Under the pieces are notes generated by a model. That model did no database searches. It saw nothing but the letters and a program-made list of their open reading frames with translations, and was not told the origin of the DNA. Made by a program: the position numbers and the translations under genes. A stretch of DNA of 18,358 nucleotides from HXMU1420-2 sp040830545 (lineage in GTDB: Bacteria; Pseudomonadota; Alphaproteobacteria; Rhodobacterales; Rhodobacteraceae): assembly GCA_040830545.1 (NCBI GenBank), contig JBFOMB010000051.1, positions 1 through 18,358 on the forward strand. The letters are read 5' to 3'. Of the stretch, positions 7,836 through 14,569 are shown piece after piece (within the stretch, counting starts at the first letter, position 1; each line of letters begins with the position of its first letter).

Positions 7836-8888
7836 TTAGTATTCTCTCTCTATACCGCCGACTGTTTCGACATTCGTCAATCCATCCGGGGCCATATCTT
7901 TTACAATTGTCATGAAATCCGCGCCCACCAGACGCTTGGCACGCTCCAGCAACAGGGGCAGCGGGCTGGAGGGTTCAGAGCGCGCGTAATAGGCGATGAT
8001 GCGTTCCAACGCGGCCGAAACATCAGCCGGAGAGTTGATCGCGCCCGGCACGGCCTGCACGACCGGAGCCCCACCGCCGCCACCGGCCGCAACGGCGCCC
8101 TCTTCGGCTTCGCCTTCTTCACCGCCTTCTGCAGTCTCTGCGGTTCCGTCATCCAGCCGCTTCGAAATCTGCATCAGCAGCTTGATCAACGGGTCCAGCT
8201 GCGGGCCCATGCCCGGCGTGTTTTCGTCGAATATCTTCGAAATCGCCCGCACATCGTCGGTGGCCTGAACCGCAGCGGCATGCATGGCGGCACGCGCCTC
8301 GGCATCCGTATCCTGAATTGCCGCTGCGACCGAAGCCGTGTCCGGGATGTTGTCCATCCCGTCAGGCGCAGGGATTTGCCCATCGGCAATTTCCATGTCC
8401 CTCAGCGAAAACCGTCCGAATCCACGACTGTCGGTCAACGGCGTACGGCGCAGCGCGGAATAGACCCGCGACGGCCCGCTGATTTCACCTGGTGCACCAC
8501 ACAGACCCTGCACCGCGTTCACACGCATGGTCGGGTCGTCATCGTCATCTTCGTCCAGCTCGGGGTGGCACGTGGCCCAGTTATCTTCCAGACAACCGCG
8601 AATGTACTTGGTGACCTGCGCGAATCCTTCGAACCCTTCCAGGACCAGAATCGCCTCGGCCAGATAGACGGCAGCGCGCAGGTCATGGCTTTGCTCCATG
8701 ACCTCCAGTGCCTTGGTCCGGACTTCACGAAAATCGGGGTCGCTCCCGGCTTTGACCTCGTCACCCATGACCTGCTCTTCGCCCGGCTGGGCGGCAAGTT
8801 CCATGTCAGTGAATACCGGATCGTACTCCAGATTTTCGCCGCTGGGCGAATCGTCCGACCTGGGCTGAAGCAGGGCTTCCGCGTCCAT
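7836..8888 (-). CDS. tssA: TssA (ImpA N-terminal domain), T6SS baseplate/sheath-assembly protein
   Basis: TssA proteins carry an ImpA N-terminal domain and guide baseplate priming or sheath extension. The 350-residue protein begins with the ImpA signature SPSGENLEYDP (about residues 14-24), then GSDPDFREVRTKALEVME and the CHPELDEDDDDDPTMRVNA acidic motif (about residues 106-124). A Gly/Glu/Ala-rich linker (about 245-275) leads to a short conserved C-terminal domain containing SPLPLLLERAKRLVGADF. This size and ending match the shorter TssA class rather than the long VasJ-type forms. The ATG at 8888 has a strong GGGAGGAT site 2 nt upstream. It is the first gene of the visible T6SS operon, divergent from the ExbBD operon. 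Confidence 0.93.
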   Translation of the reverse strand: MDAEALLQPRSDDSPSGENLEYDPVFTDMELAAQPGEEQVMGDEVKAGSDPDFREVRTKALEVMEQSHDLRAAVYLAEAILVLEGFEGFAQVTKYIRGCLEDNWATCHPELDEDDDDDPTMRVNAVQGLCGAPGEISGPSRVYSALRRTPLTDSRGFGRFSLRDMEIADGQIPAPDGMDNIPDTASVAAAIQDTDAEARAAMHAAAVQATDDVRAISKIFDENTPGMGPQLDPLIKLLMQISKRLDDGTAETAEGGEEGEAEEGAVAAGGGGGAPVVQAVPGAINSPADVSAALERIIAYYARSEPSSPLPLLLERAKRLVGADFMTIVKDMAPDGLTNVETVGGIEREY

Positions 8889-9179
8889 TGATCCTCCCTA
8901 GGCGCGTTCTCCCTTCTGCATCTTCCATTAAATAGGAGCAGTACTAGGAATGGCCTTACAACGCTAAATCAATACCTTGACCAGAAGTCAGCCTTATCGT
9001 TTGCTCAAAGTCAATTGTTTTCGACCCGCTCTCGGGCATTGATTTCGGTTTGCCTGACACAAGCTAGGCAAGAATTCGGGGAAAACAGCCGACTTTAGAT
9101 ATGCGGTCACGGGATCGCGGATGGCTCAAAAAACTGACGTAACGGCACCTGATCGCTGCGCAAGACATTGGAGGAATTG
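8889..9179. promoter_or_regulatory. divergent promoter region between the T6SS operon and the ExbBD operon
   Basis: These 291 bp separate tssA (minus) from the secreted-protein gene (plus) and must hold the promoters for both directions. The stretch is more AT-rich than its surroundings. No convincing -35/-10 pair or sigma-54 site could be fixed by eye on either strand. The clearest structure is an inverted repeat TTGCCT (9050-9055) / AGGCAA (9066-9071) with a 10-bp spacer, a possible operator about 110 bp upstream of the plus-strand start. The region would allow joint regulation of both operons. Confidence 0.6.
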
Positions 9180-9608
9180 ATGTCCACCCTACTCAAAACA
9201 CTGGCCGCCGCGGCAACCGCGCTTGCGTTCACATCGCCCGTCATGGCGCAGGATGCAGGATCGTTAGGCGTCGAATTGAATAAATTCGAAGACATTGAAG
9301 GCGGCGGTTGCCGGTCTTTCTTCCTGTTTCGAAATGAAACCGGGACCAGTTTCGAAGGATTCGAAATGTCGCTGGCGATTCTGGACGGTCAGGGCGTGAT
9401 CGACCGTCTGCTGTCCATAGACGCGGCCCCTTTGCCGGTGGCGCGCACAACGCTGAAGCTGTTTGAAATCCCGGACATTGCCTGTTCCAACATTTCCGAA
9501 ATCCTGCTGCACGACATGACGTCCTGCAAACCGCAGAATGCGGACGAGGCCGACTGTTTCTCGATTGTCGCGCTTGGCAGCAAAACCTCCGCCCCGCTGG
9601 TGAAGTAA
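9180..9608 (+). CDS. small secreted four-cysteine protein of unknown function
   Basis: I do not recognise a family. The 142-residue product starts with a clear Sec signal peptide (MSTLLKTLAAAATALAF then TSPVMAQ, cleavage probably after MA or MAQ near residue 23-24). The mature part of about 118 residues has four cysteines (in GGGCRSFF, IACSNIS, TSCKPQN, ADCFSIV), which could form two disulfides, and a beta-rich pattern. The ATG at 9180 was chosen over an upstream TTG at 9168 because GGAGGA lies at ideal spacing before it and the signal peptide then starts cleanly. It is the first gene of the operon; its stop is 3 nt from the ExbB-like start, so it is almost certainly cotranscribed. I infer a periplasmic partner of the ExbBD complex. 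Confidence 0.85.
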   Translation: MSTLLKTLAAAATALAFTSPVMAQDAGSLGVELNKFEDIEGGGCRSFFLFRNETGTSFEGFEMSLAILDGQGVIDRLLSIDAAPLPVARTTLKLFEIPDIACSNISEILLHDMTSCKPQNADEADCFSIVALGSKTSAPLVK

Positions 9609-9611
9609 GTC

Positions 9612-10232
9612 ATGGGCTTCAGTCTGAGCAGCATCGGCTCTGGCGGACCGATCATTGCGGTTCTGTCCCTGCTGTCGCTGGTGTCGCTGGCCCTGATCGT
9701 GGTCAAGGTAGTGCAGCTGTGGTCGGTTCGGTCGGGCGTGGCGGACCGTCAGGCCGCGTTGGAGGCCTGGGCGCAGGGTGACAAGCATGTGGCAGCGGAA
9801 AGCATCGCGCATGACAAATCGCCCGCTGACCGGATCATGAGCTATGCCATTTCAGCCCTGCGCGACGGGTTCAGCGGACCCCGGCTGGAGGCCGAGTTGA
9901 TGCGGCGCGGGAATGACGAAGTGATGGAGATGAGCAAGGGCATTCGTCTGCTGGAGCTGATCGCCATGATTTCGCCCCTGCTGGGTCTGTTGGGCACGGT
10001 TCTGGGGATGATCCAGTCGTTTCAGGAACTGGAAATGGCCGAAGGGGCGGCCAATGCCTCGGTCCTGGCCGGCGGCATCTGGCAGGCGCTTTTGACCACG
10101 GCGGCCGGTCTGCTGGTGGCAATCCCGGCGGCGGTTGGCGCAGGGCTGTTGTCTGCCCGGATCGACGCCGCTGCGCAGTTGATCGAAAACGCGGTCGGAG
10201 AGTTGTTGCTGATCAACGAAAAGCGCAGCTGA
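9612..10232 (+). CDS. MotA/TolQ/ExbB-family proton channel protein
   Basis: Members of this family form inner-membrane pentamers that, with ExbD/TolR, convert proton motive force into motion of a periplasm-spanning partner. The 206-residue protein has three predicted transmembrane helices: about residues 10-36 (GGPIIAVLSLL onward), 112-135 (ISPLLGLLGTVLGMI) and 157-183 (LLTTAAGLLVAIPAAVGAGLL). The last two carry the family signatures LGLLGTVLGM and TTAAGLLVAIPA that line the channel. The cytoplasmic loop between helices 1 and 2 is of normal size. It follows the secreted protein gene by 3 nt and precedes two ExbD genes. Whether it is called ExbB or TolQ cannot be settled; the absence of TolA/TolB/Pal nearby argues against a Tol system. 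Confidence 0.93.
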   Translation: MGFSLSSIGSGGPIIAVLSLLSLVSLALIVVKVVQLWSVRSGVADRQAALEAWAQGDKHVAAESIAHDKSPADRIMSYAISALRDGFSGPRLEAELMRRGNDEVMEMSKGIRLLELIAMISPLLGLLGTVLGMIQSFQELEMAEGAANASVLAGGIWQALLTTAAGLLVAIPAAVGAGLLSARIDAAAQLIENAVGELLLINEKRS

Positions 10233-10251
10233 TAGCGGAGGAGCGCGGCTG

Positions 10252-10680
10252 ATGGCCGACATGTCGCTAAAACGTCGCAACCGACCCCGCGCGCTGATTT
10301 CGCTGGTGCCGATGATCGACGTGATGCTGATCCTGCTGGTGTTTTTCATGGTCACGTCGACCTATCTGAACCTGGACATGATACCAGCGGTGCGTCGGGC
10401 GGATGATGCGCCGCCAGCCGCGAGCCAACCCAGCGAAGGCGGCGCGTCGGTGATGATCCGCATAACAGCGGACGGAACGCCTGTATTGCGCGGGCGGCCT
10501 TTAGCGGCGGACGCATTGGGGTCCGAACTGGCCCGCTTGCTGGCCGAAGATCCGTTGACGCAAGTGATGATCCTGCCTTCGACCGTGGCCAGTACGCAGT
10601 CGCTGATCACGGTTATGGAGGCGGCCACAAACGCCGGGATCACACGGCTGCGGGTTGTGCGGTTGGAGGCGGGTCAATGA
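10252..10680 (+). CDS. ExbD/TolR-family biopolymer transport protein (first copy)
   Basis: ExbD proteins sit as dimers inside the ExbB pentamer and bear the proton-accepting aspartate. The 142-residue product has a basic cytoplasmic N-terminus, one transmembrane helix (about residues 18-38) starting LVPMIDVMLILLVFFM with the conserved Asp23, and a periplasmic domain ending in the TolR/ExbD pattern (GSELARLLAEDP...TQVMILPSTVASTQSLITVMEAATNAGITRLRVV). The ATG at 10252 is preceded by GGAGGAGCG, 19 nt after the exbB-like stop. Its stop overlaps the next gene's start in ATGA. All key residues appear present. Confidence 0.93.
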   Translation: MADMSLKRRNRPRALISLVPMIDVMLILLVFFMVTSTYLNLDMIPAVRRADDAPPAASQPSEGGASVMIRITADGTPVLRGRPLAADALGSELARLLAEDPLTQVMILPSTVASTQSLITVMEAATNAGITRLRVVRLEAGQ

Positions 10681-11093
10681 AGATCAAGCGCCGCCGTCGT
10701 CCAGAAGAATCGGAAACCATTGTTGCCCTGATCGACGTGGTGTTTTTCCTGTTGGTGTTCTTCATGCTGATCGGTCGGATGGACGCCACAGCTCCGTTCG
10801 ATGTGAACCCGCCGATTGCCGAAACCGGGCGCGATATGCCATCCGGCGGATTGACCCTGTCCGTGTCTTCCGAGGGCGCGCTGGCCTTCGAGGGACTGGA
10901 AACCACGCGGGAGGAGTTGCCCACACAGATCGCCGCCCGGCTGGACAGCGACCCGGATATTCGGTTGCGGATCAATGCACACAAGGATGCCGAGTTGCGC
11001 CACGTCCTGCCGCTGGTCACTCTGGCCGAATCTGCAGGGGTCGGTGACGTGATGCTGGTCGTGACCCCTGCCCCCGCACCGGGGTCGCAATGA
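10677..11093 (+). CDS. ExbD/TolR-family biopolymer transport protein (second copy)
   Basis: This is a second, clearly diverged ExbD. The 138-residue product has a strongly basic N-terminus (KIKRRRRP), a transmembrane helix (about residues 15-34) VALIDVVFFLLVFFMLIG with the essential Asp20, and a periplasmic domain with the ExbD alternation of strands and helices (LTLSVSSEGALAFEG... RLRINAHKDAELRHVLPLVTLAESAGVGDVMLVV). It overlaps the preceding exbD and the following TonB-like gene by ATGA on both sides, so the three are translationally coupled. Two tandem, non-identical ExbDs suggest a heterodimeric stator core; this is an inference. Confidence 0.93.
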   Translation: MKIKRRRRPEESETIVALIDVVFFLLVFFMLIGRMDATAPFDVNPPIAETGRDMPSGGLTLSVSSEGALAFEGLETTREELPTQIAARLDSDPDIRLRINAHKDAELRHVLPLVTLAESAGVGDVMLVVTPAPAPGSQ

Positions 11094-12880
11094 GCGCGGC
11101 GCTGCGTTGGACCATTGGCCTCGCGGCCTCTGCCGGGGTGCATGTGGCGGCGGGGTTTGGCCTGCTTGCCGTTCTGACACCCGAGGATGTGCCGACCCAA
11201 CCCACGCCCGAGACCGAGGTGGAGATGGTGGCCCACACGCTCGACCGGACAGAGGCGCAACCGGCAGAACCGGATGTTGCCGCCGCAGACGAGGCCGAGG
11301 CGAAGGGTGCAGGGCTGCAAGGTGGCGCGATTCCAACCAGCCGCGCCAGCACGGCGACGCCTGAAGCCGAGTCGCTGAGCGGCACCGCACCGCCCGCCGA
11401 ATCTGCGCAAGCGGCGGAGGCAGAGGCCGAGATGTTGCAGGCCGACGCTGCAAGCGCTGATCCGGTGGCTGCGACTGAGGCGACAGCGCAATCGGTGCCA
11501 AGCGCGACGGCCCCAGCGGCAACAGCGTCTCAGGCGGTTTTGGAGCCGGAAACCGGTCAAGTCGTCGCTGCGGAAGCCGCCCCTGTCGCGACCGCAACAC
11601 CTCAAACGCAAGCGGTTGCGCCCGCTCAAAGCCGGGCGGAGGTGCAGACCGCCGCCAACGCGCAGGCCGACCGCGCCGCTCCGGTCGCGGCCCCGACGTC
11701 GCAGGTCGAAGCCGCGCAAGTGGCCGCCGCTGCCCTGCCTCAGGCACAATCGGAAAGCGTTCAGGTTACGTCCGCCCCGGCCCCGGTTCAGGTTGCGGCG
11801 CTCAGCACCGCTGTGACGGAACAGGCAACCGCCACCCAAACCGATGCGCAAAACGTCAGCGCGCTGCCCCCCACTGCCACCCCGGCAGCGGTCGCTGCGC
11901 CAAGCCCTGCGCCTGCGGCCACGATCGCGCCGGAACCTGCCGTCGCTGGGCAATCGCAACCGGAAACCGCCGCCCTGCCCGATACCGCCCCTGCGCCGCA
12001 GCCCGCGGCGCAAGGCACGCCAGACCGTCAGGCCGTTGGCGCGGCTGATCCCGAAGCGGATTCGGTCAAGGCCGCGTTGGCCTTCCCCGGTGGGGACAGC
12101 TCCGTTGACCCGGTCTCCTTTGCCGCCTTCCAAAGCTTCATGCAGCCCGGCGACCTGTCGTCCGGCCAAGACCCGGTGCGCGACGGCGTTTCTGGCATTC
12201 TCGCGCAAGTGCCCTGTTCCCGTCTGCAGGTCGGGTTTGACCCGGAAACCACCACGCTGGTCGTGAACGGCCACCTGCCCGATGACAGCATGCGCAGCGA
12301 TGTGCTGGCCGCATTGCAGTCGCAGATGGGGGCCGACATCGGCGTATCCGACAACATGCTGGTCCTGCCCAGCCCGCAATGCAATGCACTGTCCGGCATC
12401 GCCTCGGTCGGCCTGCCGCAATCGACGGATCAGTTCACCAATCCTCTGGTCATCGGCGAAGACACCCATGCACGCGTATTCGGCTTTGTCGAAGGAGATT
12501 ACCTGTCGCTGGACATGACCGCGCCGGACTATGACGCGGTGATCTACCTCGACTATTTCGATGCCGAGGGGAACGTGCTGCACCTGGAGCCCAACGAGTA
12601 TGTTCCACTGCGGGCAGCAACCGCCAAAACGGCCCAGCGGATCGGAGCGCGCACGGCAGAGGATGAAGGGCTAAAGCTGATCATCGGGGCGCCCTATGGT
12701 CAGGAAATCGCAGTGGCGTTTGCGGCCTCCCACCCGCTTTACGAAGGGGTGCGCCCGATACAGGAACCTGCCGAACCCTATCTGGCGTGGCTGCGGGAAA
12801 GGGTCGAAGCCGCCCGCGCGGAGCATGCGGATTTCAAAGGCGAATGGGTCTATTTCTTCGTCACAACGTCAGCCGACTAG
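11090..12880 (+). CDS. TonB/TolA-like envelope-spanning protein with C-terminal DUF4384-like domain
   Basis: The 596-residue protein has three parts. Residues 1-30 are a short cytoplasmic start plus a transmembrane helix containing Ser14-x3-His18 (ASAGVHVAAGFGLL), the SxxxH arrangement by which TonB contacts ExbB/ExbD. Residues about 50-330 are a low-complexity Ala/Pro/Gln/Val/Thr/Glu-rich linker long enough to cross the periplasm. The C-terminal 260 residues are globular: a BON-like alpha/beta stretch at about 370-435 bounded by two cysteines (VPCSRL, PQCNAL), and a DUF4384-like domain at about 465-570 (GDYLSLDM, AVIYLDYFDAEGNVLHLEPNE, LIIGAPYGQEIAVAFAASHPL). It overlaps the second exbD by ATGA. 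A canonical TonB C-terminal domain was not found. I infer it is the moving partner of the ExbBD stator, with an unknown outer-membrane or periplasmic target. Confidence 0.8.
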   Translation: MSAALRWTIGLAASAGVHVAAGFGLLAVLTPEDVPTQPTPETEVEMVAHTLDRTEAQPAEPDVAAADEAEAKGAGLQGGAIPTSRASTATPEAESLSGTAPPAESAQAAEAEAEMLQADAASADPVAATEATAQSVPSATAPAATASQAVLEPETGQVVAAEAAPVATATPQTQAVAPAQSRAEVQTAANAQADRAAPVAAPTSQVEAAQVAAAALPQAQSESVQVTSAPAPVQVAALSTAVTEQATATQTDAQNVSALPPTATPAAVAAPSPAPAATIAPEPAVAGQSQPETAALPDTAPAPQPAAQGTPDRQAVGAADPEADSVKAALAFPGGDSSVDPVSFAAFQSFMQPGDLSSGQDPVRDGVSGILAQVPCSRLQVGFDPETTTLVVNGHLPDDSMRSDVLAALQSQMGADIGVSDNMLVLPSPQCNALSGIASVGLPQSTDQFTNPLVIGEDTHARVFGFVEGDYLSLDMTAPDYDAVIYLDYFDAEGNVLHLEPNEYVPLRAATAKTAQRIGARTAEDEGLKLIIGAPYGQEIAVAFAASHPLYEGVRPIQEPAEPYLAWLRERVEAARAEHADFKGEWVYFFVTTSAD

Positions 12881-12982
12881 AGCGAAATTGGTTTGATCTG
12901 AAATGCACGGCATCACTTAACGCGTTGAAATCTATAATTTCAGGCAGCGTTGAGTGATTCAGATTTACCGATTCCTGCTCTA
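12878..12982. repeat. 105-bp imperfect palindrome bounded by TAGAGC/GCTCTA
   Basis: The element begins TAGAGC (12878-12883) and ends GCTCTA (12977-12982). Inside, ATCACTTAACGC pairs with GCGTTGAGTGAT (one mismatch), GAAAT with ATTTC around a short AT loop, and a TCTGAA/TTCAGA pair lies further out; a 9-nt bulge interrupts the left arm. It could therefore form a long cruciform or RNA hairpin in either direction. It fills the gap between two convergent genes and supplies the TAG stop codon of the TonB-like gene. The form resembles the short palindromic dispersed repeats with TAGAGC-type ends common in alphaproteobacterial intergenic regions. It probably also acts as a bidirectional terminator. 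Confidence 0.7.
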
Positions 12983-12987
12983 AACCG

Positions 12988-14463
12988 TCACTGACAGCCG
13001 CCCGCCGCCCAGAACCTCAGGTTCTTTTTCAACCCGCCACCGAACGGATGCGGCGTGGCTTCCGCGTATTCGCGTGCCGCGCCCAGATAGCGCGTGGCGT
13101 GGTCACACAACCGGTCTTCCGACCATTCGTGGCACGACCCGCAGGCCTGATCCTTCCAATACACATCAGGCAGCCCGTCCATTGGGGAATAGAGCGGCAC
13201 AGTGTTCATCAGGATCGCAATCGACCGCCCATTCACCGCCTCCACGTCCGACACCAAGGGGTCGATGAAGGTCACGGTCTGCTCGGGGATCGGATCGGGA
13301 TCGCTCGCCACGCGTGCCCCGCCGGCGTCACTTTCGCTCGCTTCTGCCTGCGCCAAGGCGGCCACTTCCAGCCGGGCAACATCTGCATAGGTGCCGCTGG
13401 GATACATCCGCAGATACATCTGGTAGGCCATCGCGGTGCCTTGGGCCGAGGCCAGGCGGAACAGCTTCTCTTCCACATCCGACGGACCATTGGAAACCGT
13501 TGCCCCCTCTGCGGGGCGTTCCAGCACAATCTCCAGATCATACTCCAGCACCGCCACCAACAGCTTGCGCGCCGCATCCGCATGGACGCTGTCCGGGTAG
13601 CCGCGCAGGAACGCAATCAGGTCCAGCATGTCACCCGACGCCTGTGCAGCGCGCCAGTCGTTTTCTTCGTCCTTGTCATGCGCGTGTGCAGGATCTTCGG
13701 GCGAGGCAAAGATGAAATCCCGCGTCAATGAAGAGCTGTCCCAAGGTGTTTGAAACCCGTCTGTCTCTTCCAGAACCTCAACCCGCACCTGCTTGAACAT
13801 CTGCTCGATCGGCAGACCGGGTGTTGTCATGAACCCCGCCAGCGACCGGGTGAAGGGGCTGTTGCCCAGCTCCCCATCCAGCGCAACGTCGCCCGGACCT
13901 GTAGCGTAGGCCAAAAACGTCCCGGTTGGCGCGTCCATCTCCGCCAGACCGTTGTCGTTAAATTCGGGGATGTCGGTAAAGGGATTGTCCCGGCATGCAT
14001 CCAGAATCACGATATTGGTCGCGTTCTTGGCGGAAAACATCTGCCGCAACACTGACTGCGCCTCGACCGCGACAAGGTCCAGATCAGCCGCATCCAAAAG
14101 TGCTGAATCAACCGGCAGCAGATAGTTCGTGCCATAAGACTGGACGCCATGACCCGCATAGTAAAACAACCCTACCGTATCCGGCCCGGATTGGCGCAGG
14201 TCGCGGCCAAACTGGGCAATGGCGCGCTTCATCTCGATCTGGGTGCCGTCTGTGATCAGCGTGACGTCGAAGTTCAATGCGTCCAGCGTGTGGGCAATCA
14301 GATCCGCGTCATTGATCGGGTTATCAAGTGCCGAGATCGACCCATAGGCCCCGTTACCGACAACCAAAGCGATCCGTGGCGCATCGTCTTCGCTGGCCTG
14401 CGCCATCCCTGCAAACAGGCCCAGCAGGCAGACAAACACTCGAAACTTCGCAACAAAAGACAC
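12988..14463 (-). CDS. exported caspase-like (C14) protease with TPR-like repeats and CxxCH tail
   Basis: The 491-residue product carries a Sec signal peptide (residues 1-23, ending GMAQA), so the protease should act in the periplasm or outside. The caspase p20 fold spans about residues 29-240. It opens RIALVVGNGAYG and keeps both catalytic residues, His105 in YYAGHGVQ and Cys157 in ILDACRDNPF. Two helical repeats follow at about 269-303 and 333-366, each with a FLR/YLR-x-YP-S-x-ADxAR pattern. The tail ends with a CGSCH motif at 441-445, a c-type-haem-like signature. Start: the frame extends to 14541, but the GTG at 14463 was chosen because AGGAG lies 8 nt upstream and the signal peptide then begins the protein. 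The gene is divergent from the YceI-OmpA gene and convergent with the TonB-like gene. Confidence 0.88.
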   Translation of the reverse strand: MSFVAKFRVFVCLLGLFAGMAQASEDDAPRIALVVGNGAYGSISALDNPINDADLIAHTLDALNFDVTLITDGTQIEMKRAIAQFGRDLRQSGPDTVGLFYYAGHGVQSYGTNYLLPVDSALLDAADLDLVAVEAQSVLRQMFSAKNATNIVILDACRDNPFTDIPEFNDNGLAEMDAPTGTFLAYATGPGDVALDGELGNSPFTRSLAGFMTTPGLPIEQMFKQVRVEVLEETDGFQTPWDSSSLTRDFIFASPEDPAHAHDKDEENDWRAAQASGDMLDLIAFLRGYPDSVHADAARKLLVAVLEYDLEIVLERPAEGATVSNGPSDVEEKLFRLASAQGTAMAYQMYLRMYPSGTYADVARLEVAALAQAEASESDAGGARVASDPDPIPEQTVTFIDPLVSDVEAVNGRSIAILMNTVPLYSPMDGLPDVYWKDQACGSCHEWSEDRLCDHATRYLGAAREYAEATPHPFGGGLKKNLRFWAAGGCQ

Positions 14464-14538
14464 GTCAACCGCTCCTGCCTGATCACGCCAACAATGGCAC
14501 CGTCGCCCGTCATGTTCGCAACCGCACCCCCCGATTGC

Positions 14539-14554
14539 CACATAAAACTATGTG
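14539..14554. promoter_or_regulatory. perfect inverted repeat CACATA-aaac-TATGTG in a divergent promoter
   Basis: The 6-bp arms are exact with a 4-bp spacer. The site lies about 75 bp upstream of the caspase start and about 90 bp upstream of the YceI-OmpA start, so a bound regulator could act on both. The right arm is part of the octamer TATGTGAA, also present twice in the tssA-tssB gap. Confidence 0.4.
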
Positions 14555-14569
14555 AACATGCACAATTTG

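Noticed and set aside
9143..9162. Possible sigma-54 promoter (GGCAC followed by TGCGC) upstream of the secreted protein gene
   Set aside because: The spacing between the GG and GC elements does not fit the required 10 bp, and the -12 box is a poor match.
9168..9179. TTG at 9168 as start of the secreted protein
   Set aside because: The TTG overlaps the GGAGGA ribosome site that serves the ATG at 9180, and the signal peptide begins naturally at the latter.
10640..12583. A 647-codon open frame on the minus strand opposite the TonB-like gene
   Set aside because: Its product is Arg/Gly-rich low complexity, the mirror of the Ala/Pro-rich GC-rich linker on the plus strand; it has no domain, while the plus frame has a start overlap and domains.
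14464..14541. 26-residue N-terminal extension of the caspase-like protein
   Set aside because: It is Cys/Gly/Arg-rich, precedes the signal peptide and has no ribosome site, whereas the GTG at 14463 has one.
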